A stretch of DNA of 32,813 bases from Acidobacteriota bacterium (GTDB taxonomy: Bacteria > Acidobacteriota > Holophagae > Acanthopleuribacterales > Acanthopleuribacteraceae): NCBI GenBank assembly GCA_030066195.1, contig JASJCB010000109.1, positions 1-32,813 of the forward strand. Direction: 5' to 3'. Each line of letters opens with the position of its first letter. The stretch's first letter is position 1. The notes under the pieces are model-generated. The model was not told where the DNA came from, made no database searches, and worked only from the letters and a program-made list of their open reading frames with translations. This document shows, piece by piece, positions 1 to 7,900 of the stretch. A program made the translations under genes and the position numbers.

Positions 1-54
1 CTGAGCAAAGGCCGTTTAACTGCCGTACGCACTCCTCGGCAGTTCAACCGTGCA

Positions 55-90
55 CCCGCGATTCGGAACAAACGGATCGCGGGTTTTTTT
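55..90 (+). terminator. Rho-independent terminator
   Basis: Eight-base perfect stem (55-62 with 76-83), a 13-base loop and a run of seven T immediately after. It points along the plus strand, so it ends a gene lying to the left of the window. A TGA at 2-4 could be that gene's stop codon. A second hairpin (18-25 with 37-44) lies just before it. Confidence 0.85.
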
Positions 91-103
91 AGTTGCAAGC
101 GGC

Positions 104-139
104 AAGTTTCAAGTTGCAAGGGAAGAGAAAAGCCTTGCG
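104..139 (+). repeat. 36-bp dispersed repeat, copy 1
   Basis: These 36 bases recur exactly at 4838-4873. The surrounding bases (94-120) are built from variants of CAAGTTGC/CAAGTTTC. The second half of the hairpin seen in the 4838 copy is diverged here. Function unknown; it lies between genes. Confidence 0.85.
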
Positions 140-356
140 AAGTTACGGCTCCGTGGAACAAGTGGAGCGTGGCTTCAATGAGATTTGCAACATCACCATG
201 AATACCTTTCTCGGGGTAAATAATAACCATTTCAAGGATTTGAAGACTGAGAAGAGCATGCCAACCACAATATCTGTACCGATCGTCGACGTATCGAGGT
301 TGCTATGAGCGGCATGATGCAAGCCGGTGCCAAAAATTTTGGCGGATATGTTTCCC
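140..356 (+). other. Intergenic stretch; possible CheC/CheX-like gene remnant
   Basis: No convincing intact gene is visible. One frame, read up to the stop at 306-308, gives NEICNITMNTFL and, about 30 residues on, ISVPIVDVS. This is loosely like the 'E-x-x-N-x-x-x-x-N ... SVP-x-V' pattern of CheC/CheX chemotaxis phosphatases. Another frame continues open past 308. This could be chance. A 15-base palindrome (329-343) sits beyond the stop of the minus-strand gene. Confidence 0.15.
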
Positions 357-3300
357 TCACTGTAAGAAAAGAATCAAGTATTCAGCAAGGGCCAGAGTAC
401 TAAAGCCCCCCAGAGGTAACAGAACTGCCTTGAGAATGGGATGTCGATTCCAAGGCGCCAACGCCCCGTCAGCGATACACTTTATCTTTTGTCTCACCAG
501 ATGGACATCGTCCTTGATATCAACCTGTTTATCTTGGGAGCGTTTTTCGATAATCTGTTCAAACGCTTCTGTCCGTGCGCACTCAGCTTCCCGACGCAAG
601 TAGAAAGCACAGCCTAATCCATAGCAACACAAGGCACCAAAAAAGAGATAGATGAAAAAGGGACGGTGCCAGTTATCGAAATAGGTGTTGTGCGTAATCA
701 ACCCCAAGAATACAAGAATGAAGGGGTAAACGATCAAGTTGCTGACAACGCGGGTTCGCTGGATGATGATACGTATATCCAAGTAATCATCAAGGAATTT
801 ATCGCGTACAACCAGCTCTTCTGCCCTTAATTCCTCCCGAGCCATCTTGCGTGCATGCGCACCCCAGGTAAGTTCCTTTTCGAAGGCCAATTCTTTCATA
901 AATCGCACACAAGCTCGTGTGTGCTCCATAGCATACATGGCCATATACATGAGTAAAATACCGTTGCCAAAAAACAAGAACCCTTCAATGATGGTGGCCG
1001 TGTCGCTCCTGATGGGTTTGGGAAAGGAGGTCTTCATCAGCATAACTGCACAGAAACACGCCCAAAGCAACACGGTCCAACCAACAGAGGGTCTGACACG
1101 GGATTTGTATGCATAAGACTGCCAGAGATACTTGGGTAGATCATTTTCCTTTTTGAGATCGTGATCTCTAACACTAAAAAAGTCAGATTGGATTTGTTGG
1201 GTGTTTGCACGAATCTCGGTCCGACTGCGAACGATCATATATATACTGATAAGTAAAGAAGCCCAAGCGAGGAAGATGGTCGGCCATGCACTGATACCTC
1301 CGGACAGCATGAACGGTTCACCGGTTTGGTGATCCCCTAAAGCAACTTGAATCAATAGAATTGTGCCGGGAATTGCATTGTCCATAGGCCTAAGAAGAGA
1401 TTCATCGACAACTTTTCTAAGGACAAGGTGAAGGGCAAGCAACGCAACACAGACACTTAGAAATACAGAGTCTAAAGGATTTTCTTCTTGATAATTCGTG
1501 ACGAGAACGGCCAGGACGGCTCCCCAGAGCATCACTGGAGAGAGACGCATGAGGAAGCGTCCGGTGCGGTTAACCAGACGAGGAAGGGGCGGTGCCAAGA
1601 AAACAAACAGAAATAAGGTTGTCAGGCACCAATAGGGAATTTGTTCAACTTTTTCGTTGGCGACCACAAAGATGAACCACTGGTAAACAGCATAACCGAT
1701 GCCCAGAATCAGGAGGTATTGGAGCAGGAGCATTGACAGACGATCATCCCGACGGAAAGGGGTGAAATAACTTCTCATGAGATACACAACAGGCGCCAGA
1801 TAATAAGCTGCTTGTAGCCACCATGGTGTTGGAGTGTCCATTAATAGCCAAGCCACGAAGTAGAAAAAGCTGAGTATGATCAGCCCACCGAACCAGAACA
1901 TCAATCGCAGTAGCAATAAGGCGGGAAATAACCAACGTTTAAAGAAAGTCGAGGCACGAAAACCACGAAGTCTTCGTTTCATACCAAAGGGGTTAAGTAT
2001 AGAGAACGGTTTACATAAGGCGGACAGGAGTTTCTTGAGCCTGACCTCCGCCATTTTTTTCAAGATGCCTCGGAAGCCGGAACCCTTCAACTTGAGAAAA
2101 GCCTGCTGTAGCGATAGCCACTGCAGGATTACTTTGCGCCAAGATTCGACCAGATAAGTGTTACCTTGCCATATAACTAAGATAAGGAAGGGAATAAAAA
2201 GCGCCCATTTATCCCGCAGAAAAAGATTGAGGGTTGGGTCGGGCTTTTGCTCGTGATAACGCGGTGATTCTTGACGTCCCGACTGATTAAAGACCAATGG
2301 AAAAGCACCACTACGTGCGACCTCATAGACTCCTGGAATGGAACGATAGTATTGGGGTCCGGAGGCCAAGGGATCTGCTTCGTCCGGATAGAACTGATTT
2401 GCGATGCCACTGTGCCCGCTCTCATCTTGGAGGACCTTGGCCTGCAAACGCTCTTCCTCGTTGGCGTCGCGCTGTAATAGGAAGCGGGTAGCAAGGAATG
2501 TTCCTGTCTGATAACTGGTGCGGAAGGGCGACACATTACCTTGGAGAGACTGCTCAAGTTTCAAACCGAAGCCTGAAGCAACAATTACATTACGGGCCCA
2601 TTGGTACTGATCGGGATGCAACAAACGAGCGTCTAAATCCGTGGTGAAAAAGGTTGCTTCGGGAAAGCGCGGCTTCAGTGCTTGCAAAATCAACTGCTTA
2701 TCGTAGAAATCGCTGCCCAGAACCCCAATCGCGGTAATGCGCTTTTCACGAGATTGTTTGCGGTTCCAAAGCTCAAGTTGACCGGCAAGACGACGCACAT
2801 AATCCAGCTGTGCACGGTGTACGGGTTGTTCCAAACGGGCACGTTCTTCCCTGGTCGGCCCGGTGATAGGGAGTTGGGAGGCTTGAGTGGTGTCCCCATC
2901 AGGAATAATGCCGTCCAAGCCCTGTAGGTATCGCAACTCCAGGATATCGTCTTCAATGGCAAAATGGTCCGTTGCTGCTTTCTTAACCGCGGAAAGCAAG
3001 CTACGTGCATAAAAGGTGTCCCATTCACCAATCAGCACCATGGAGCCGAAAAAGGGTTCCTTTTCAAATTCGATCAGGAATTCGATTAAGCGATTTTCTA
3101 CCTCACTTTTTTTGCTCTCTTTCTGGAAAGGCTCCAAAAACTGTCTGATCTCATGTTTGAATTGGTTGATGATATCCACTCTTCGGTTCAGTTCCTCGAC
3201 CAGGGTATCCGCCAAGGCATCATCTTGCGCAATAATGGGATAAACTTCAGAGAACCCCAATTTTTTTAAACAGTTAATAAGAACCTGTTGTGGGTAGGTC

Positions 3301-4574
3301 TCGCCAGGAAGCAGTTCACGAATCGAGGCCGTGGGGTAACAAGCAAACAGGCGGATATCATCGGGCAACAAGTCGTCATGAGGAATAGTCTGTCCATAAA
3401 AGGTGTTAGGAAAAGCCATTATGGTTTGTTGTAATGCTTTTTCCCAAGCCCCATTTAGGGGTGTGCCTTCAATCTTGGCCTTGAGTGTTCGGGTCAAGGA
3501 TTTCTTGAGATCGCTCAGTTGACCATGAATGCCTTCATGCGTTTGTTTCTCCCAGAAATCGATCAGGCTGGTCGCAATATCTTGTTTGATTGGTTCCAAG
3601 TCAGAAAAGCGTGGCCGTTTACTGGGCTCCAAAGGTTCGATCCATTGGCTTACCAGCCTACTCGCAATGGGGTCTGCATGCTTCACAAGATCCGGTTTTT
3701 TGGGGAGTTCAGGAAAGGACAATTTGTTTGGCCGTTTACTTTCTTCCACAAAACTTTTGAGCATATGGGACCCGAAGGGGCCCAGATAAGAAATGGCAAC
3801 ATTGTTTGGAGCGCTTTGCCCACCGATGTCTTTGAGAAACCGATGCCCCAGTACTGATGCGAGAAAAAAGCGTAGCTTGGCGACCTGGTCGAATGCGTCT
3901 TCATTCAGCCAGAGCACCAATACGCGGTCATAGTCTCCCAACATCTGGTCTTTAAGGAAAAAGGGTTGCAGGGGGTTGGCTTGAGACGACATGCTGACGG
4001 TGCCTTCTTTGAGGGTGTACCATTCAAAAGGTACTAAGGTCTCAGCTTGTTTTACCTGATGCCAGGATTCCGGAAAGGTAAGATCCACATATCCCAAATG
4101 CTCGGATTGTTCCGGAACATATCCTTCGATCGCCAGGCCGGAGAGCACCGCATGACGAATACGTCGCCGATGCTCCGCATCTTCCGCATAGGGCGAACCG
4201 GTAACCGAGACGGGTAGTAATAAGAGGTTTTGGGCTGGGTTCAACGCTAAATAACGCGCGACTTCACGTGCCAGGATGTTGAGCCGATTTTCGGTATTAC
4301 TCTCAATGGGAGGGGCATTGGCTTTATCAGCCAATTTGTGCGTTCTCTGCTTCTCCAAGAAGGCTCGCCGGTTGTCATGGGCAACAGCCAGGGGATCCTG
4401 CCAAAGACGGGCATCGAGGTCTTCAAGGTTGTCACCCTCAAAACTGCGCAATTTCGTTTCCGGCGATCGGAGGGTCTCGAACGGCGTTTCCAATAGGAAG
4501 GAGCCGCCGAGAATGGCGGTAAAGACAACGGTGATAATGGGCAATAAGTGGTTGGAACCTTGAATGTTTTGCAC
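357..4574 (-). CDS. Very large polytopic membrane protein of unknown function
   Basis: About 1405 residues, not assigned to a named family. The start is chosen at GTG 4574, five bases after a strong AAGGAGG (4580-4586); a TTG at 4577 is too close to that site. An N-terminal membrane segment (about 12-30) is followed by some 750 soluble residues. That part holds two stretches reminiscent of periplasmic-binding/receptor-type alpha/beta folds: around 215-240 (DYDRVLVLWLNEDAF) and 613-690 (ITAIGVLGSDFYDKQLI, then FFTTDLDARL). The C-terminal half has roughly twelve membrane segments between 790 and 1403, with charged cytoplasmic loops. The soluble part probably faces the periplasm and the protein may be a sensor or transporter-like scaffold, but this is inference. 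It is not clearly in an operon: about 400 bases and a terminator-like hairpin separate it from the gene upstream. By eye it is richer in A/T than the peptide operon next to it, so it may have a different origin. Confidence 0.8.
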   Translation of the reverse strand: MQNIQGSNHLLPIITVVFTAILGGSFLLETPFETLRSPETKLRSFEGDNLEDLDARLWQDPLAVAHDNRRAFLEKQRTHKLADKANAPPIESNTENRLNILAREVARYLALNPAQNLLLLPVSVTGSPYAEDAEHRRRIRHAVLSGLAIEGYVPEQSEHLGYVDLTFPESWHQVKQAETLVPFEWYTLKEGTVSMSSQANPLQPFFLKDQMLGDYDRVLVLWLNEDAFDQVAKLRFFLASVLGHRFLKDIGGQSAPNNVAISYLGPFGSHMLKSFVEESKRPNKLSFPELPKKPDLVKHADPIASRLVSQWIEPLEPSKRPRFSDLEPIKQDIATSLIDFWEKQTHEGIHGQLSDLKKSLTRTLKAKIEGTPLNGAWEKALQQTIMAFPNTFYGQTIPHDDLLPDDIRLFACYPTASIRELLPGETYPQQVLINCLKKLGFSEVYPIIAQDDALADTLVEELNRRVDIINQFKHEIRQFLEPFQKESKKSEVENRLIEFLIEFEKEPFFGSMVLIGEWDTFYARSLLSAVKKAATDHFAIEDDILELRYLQGLDGIIPDGDTTQASQLPITGPTREERARLEQPVHRAQLDYVRRLAGQLELWNRKQSREKRITAIGVLGSDFYDKQLILQALKPRFPEATFFTTDLDARLLHPDQYQWARNVIVASGFGLKLEQSLQGNVSPFRTSYQTGTFLATRFLLQRDANEEERLQAKVLQDESGHSGIANQFYPDEADPLASGPQYYRSIPGVYEVARSGAFPLVFNQSGRQESPRYHEQKPDPTLNLFLRDKWALFIPFLILVIWQGNTYLVESWRKVILQWLSLQQAFLKLKGSGFRGILKKMAEVRLKKLLSALCKPFSILNPFGMKRRLRGFRASTFFKRWLFPALLLLRLMFWFGGLIILSFFYFVAWLLMDTPTPWWLQAAYYLAPVVYLMRSYFTPFRRDDRLSMLLLQYLLILGIGYAVYQWFIFVVANEKVEQIPYWCLTTLFLFVFLAPPLPRLVNRTGRFLMRLSPVMLWGAVLAVLVTNYQEENPLDSVFLSVCVALLALHLVLRKVVDESLLRPMDNAIPGTILLIQVALGDHQTGEPFMLSGGISAWPTIFLAWASLLISIYMIVRSRTEIRANTQQIQSDFFSVRDHDLKKENDLPKYLWQSYAYKSRVRPSVGWTVLLWACFCAVMLMKTSFPKPIRSDTATIIEGFLFFGNGILLMYMAMYAMEHTRACVRFMKELAFEKELTWGAHARKMAREELRAEELVVRDKFLDDYLDIRIIIQRTRVVSNLIVYPFILVFLGLITHNTYFDNWHRPFFIYLFFGALCCYGLGCAFYLRREAECARTEAFEQIIEKRSQDKQVDIKDDVHLVRQKIKCIADGALAPWNRHPILKAVLLPLGGFSTLALAEYLILFLQ

Positions 4575-4837
4575 CAATTCCTCCTTGAACCCGTGATTGC
4601 CGAGCCAAGTGCAACCCTTATGCCGCTCTGTCTTTGTTTTTCGCGTTCAGTATAAAGCTTTTAGATACTGATGGTTCAGGCAGCAGTACCTGCGAATCCC
4701 CGGATACGACAGGGATCGGCCGAGCATTCCGACACACGGTTTGACACAAAAAAACACAAGTCGACACTCGGTTCGTCCGGTACCATAAGTTGCAGGAGAA
4801 GATGGAGGTTTAAGCCCGCTTGAAACTTGCCACTTGA

Positions 4838-4873
4838 AAGTTTCAAGTTGCAAGGGAAGAGAAAAGCCTTGCG
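4838..4873 (+). repeat. 36-bp dispersed repeat, copy 2
   Basis: Exact copy of 104-139, about 4.7 kb away in the same orientation. It lies downstream of the peptide operon and overlaps the hairpin at 4861-4880. Related CAAGTTG-type words also occur at 4930-4965 and 12428-12455, each just beyond a gene's 3' end. Confidence 0.85.
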
Positions 4874-4880
4874 GCTTTTC
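4853..4880 (-). terminator. Probable terminator of the peptide operon
   Basis: Perfect eight-base stem (4861-4868 with 4873-4880) with a four-base loop. Read on the minus strand the 3' arm runs into TTTTCTCTTCCC, a U-rich tail. It lies about 90 bases past the stop codon of the exporter fusion gene, where an operon terminator is expected. Confidence 0.5.
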
Positions 4881-4970
4881 ATAAGATTCCGGTTGAGGCG
4901 GGGGTCCGGGGCGGCGGCCCCGAAACCTTGCAGCCGGCAACTTGTAACTGGCAACTTGCCACTTTTATGG

Positions 4971-7900
4971 TTACGACACGATGCTGCCCTCGTACAGGCG
5001 GGCGTAGTGGCCCTGTTTGGCCAGCAGTTGCTCGTGAGTGCCTTCCTCGACCACGCGGCCGTCGTCCATGACCAGGATGCGGTCGGCCTTCATGATGGTG
5101 GAGAGGCGATGGGCAATGGTCACCGAGGTGCGGTTTTGGAGCAGGCGTTCCATCGCCTGTTGGATGGCGGCCTCGGTTTCGTTGTCCAGGGCCGATGTCG
5201 GTTCGTCCAGCAACAGGAACCCCGGGTCGCGCAAGAAGGCCCTGGCCAGGGTAACCCGCTGCTTCTCGCCACCGGAGAGCATGTCGTCGCGGATGACCGC
5301 GTCCACCCCGCCGTCCATTTCCTGGATGCGGTCCCAGATGGAGGCGTTGCGCAGGGCTTCTTCCACTTCTTCTTTGCTGCAAACCCGGTCCAGGCCGAAG
5401 GTGACATTGTCGAAGACGCTGCCCTCGAAGATGAACTCGTCTTGCAGCACCACGCCCAGTTGCTTGCGGTAGGCTTCCAGATCTATATGGTCCAGGCCCT
5501 TGCCGTTGATGGCAATGCGGCCCTCGCCCGGCTGGAAGAAGCCCAGCAACAGCTTGGCCAGCGTGGACTTGCCCGCGCCGGAATGGCCCACCAGGGCGAC
5601 GCGCTCGCCGGCCTTCAGGGTCAAGTCCAGGTTGTGCAGGACGTTCTTGTCCTCGTTGTAGCTGAAGCTCAGGTTCTCCAGCGTAACCTCGCAGGAGCCC
5701 GTCAGTTCCACTTTTTCGTTGCCTTTCTGGCGCTGGGTCTCGGCTTCCAGGTCGGTCACCTCGAAATAGCGCTCCAGGATCGCGGTGGTACGGCCCAATT
5801 GGACCATCAGTTCCACCATGCCGTCCAGGGGCCCGAAGACGTTGGGCAGCAAGGCCAGGATCACCATGGCCGAGGCAAAGCTGAGCGAGCCGTCCATGGC
5901 CATGAAGGCGGCCGTCACAATCATGGCGCCGCGGGCGAACAGGGTCAGGTTGCGCGAGATCAACTTGGCCTTGGTCTTGTACTTGACCATCTCCAAGCTG
6001 TCGTCCACGTTTTGACCGATGTAGCCGGTCAGGTCTTGCAGCACGCGGTCCTTGGCGCCCAATGCCTTGATGGTCATGATGCGGTTGAGCCCGTTCATCA
6101 GGTGGTTGGTGAGCGCCGAGTTGGACTCCAGGATGTCGATTTCCATTTCCTTCGACTTCTTGGAAAGCTTGTAGTTGATGGCGAAATAGACGGGGATCAG
6201 CGCCCACAGGAAGACCGCGATGCCCAGGTGAATGGTGGCGATGAGCGCGGTGTAGACCGCGTAGGAAATCACCGAGACGAAGGCCAGCGCCAGCGTGGTG
6301 GTTACCAACACGTTGAGTTGCACCGAGTCGATGACGCGGCGGTAGATCTCGCCGTTGTTCTTGAAGCGCATGAAGGTGAGCATGGGCAGCGACTGCACGC
6401 GGTCGAAGAAGCTATGGATCAGCCGGTGGTTGGCCTTCAGGGCATAGCTGCGGGCAAACAGGCTGCCCAGTTCCGAGAAGACGATTTGCAGGCCCTGGAT
6501 GCCCAGGTAAATGGCCAGACCCACGGCCAGTCCGTTGTAATTTTTGTCCGTAAACTGGGCGACCATGTCCTTGAACAACCAGGGGTAGATGACGGCCAGG
6601 CCGGCGCTGACCAGGGCCACCAACACCATGGCGGCCCAGACCTTGAAGAAGCCGTCCATATTTTTCATGAAGCGGCGGATCAGTTGGAAGCCGTTGCCCT
6701 TGCGCTTCTCGCGGGGGTCGTTCTGCACCAACATGACGGTCATGGCGCCGTCGGAGCGCTTCTGGCGCGAGATGACCCGGCCGGAGAAGCCGCCGAAGGT
6801 TTCTTCCTTGTCGTTCTTTTCTTTCTTGTCTGTCTTCTTGTCTTGTTTCGCCTTGGTCTCGTGCTTCACCACCACGGGTTCGCCCGCCTGTTCCTCCCGG
6901 CGTAGGGCCTCCGCGGCCTTGTCGATCCACTCCTGACTCAGGGGTTGATCGCCGCGCAGTTCATCCGTCTTGCGCTTGATCTGTTCGGCACGATCGTTCA
7001 AGACCCGCTGAATGACCTCGTCACGGGAACCACCCGCCAGATCCTCCCGGGAGAGGCGGATCTGGTGGACGGGGCCGCGAGGGGCGGCGCCGGGCTTCAG
7101 GTTCTTCAGGTCCGCCTTGCTGTAGGGACCGGGCGTCACGGTAGTTTCCGCTGGTTTGGACATGACAGGCTCCTTGGATTCCTGGTTTTGGGCGATGGAG
7201 ATCACGGGCGGCTCTGCTTGCGGGGGTACCGCCTCGGGCGGGGTTTCTTCCGCGGTGGTTTCGGTCAGGAAGTAGCGCCAGGCGGCAACGCCGTCCTCGA
7301 CGGAGAGACCGAAGATGTCTTGGAAATCGTCGCGGAACTGGTTGGACCGGTAGAAATCCATGAACTTCTCTTTGCCGAAGCGATCCAGCAGGTAGCGGAA
7401 GAAAGAACCGGCGACCTGGTAGACGAACCGCGGCGAGCCCTTGCTGCCCGCCCGCATCAGTTCGGCCATATCACCGGCCTCGGGGCGGGTCTTCAACACG
7501 TGGGCGGCCACCTGGTGCGGGTCCTTGTGCTGCCGGAACGGCTCCATCATCAGTCCGTAGTGATCGCAGGCAACGGCCTCCCGGCTCAACTCCTGTTTGG
7601 ACGCCGCATTGATCATGCGGTATTGCGCGCCGTCCGCCTGCCCTTGTTCCACCTCGTCGGAGGCCAACGAGCGGCAGAGGTCTTTCTCTACGCCCCAGGC
7701 CATATGGAACATGGTGGCCACGCCTTCCTGGACCAGGAAACTGCCCGCGGCATGCACCGGGTAGAGCAGCGCGTGGATGATTTCGTGGGTGTGGCAGGGG
7801 AAAGTGGCGTGAATGACCAGGCGGGGCGGGCCGTTGACTTCCGGGTAGCATTCCATTTTGCCGCAGAAGCTGATGTGGCGCGCCTTGTTGATACGCCGTT

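Larger units (their letters stand above)
4575..4970. other. Intergenic region with repeat element and hairpins
   Basis: This separates the peptide operon (right) from the large membrane protein (left). It contains the second copy of the 36-bp repeat, a terminator-like hairpin at 4861-4880, a GC-rich hairpin (4907-4912 with 4917-4922) and tandem GGCAACTTG units at about 4939-4958. TATACT at 4649-4654 (minus strand) could be a -10 for the membrane protein, but I find no good -35. No gene is visible. Confidence 0.6.

Noticed and set aside
93..308. 71-codon plus-strand gene starting in the 36-bp repeat
   Set aside because: Its first part is repeat sequence shared with 4838-4873, and no ribosome site precedes it. 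At most a gene remnant.
4907..4922. GC-rich hairpin as the operon terminator
   Set aside because: No T-run on either strand; the nearby hairpin at 4861-4880 fits better.
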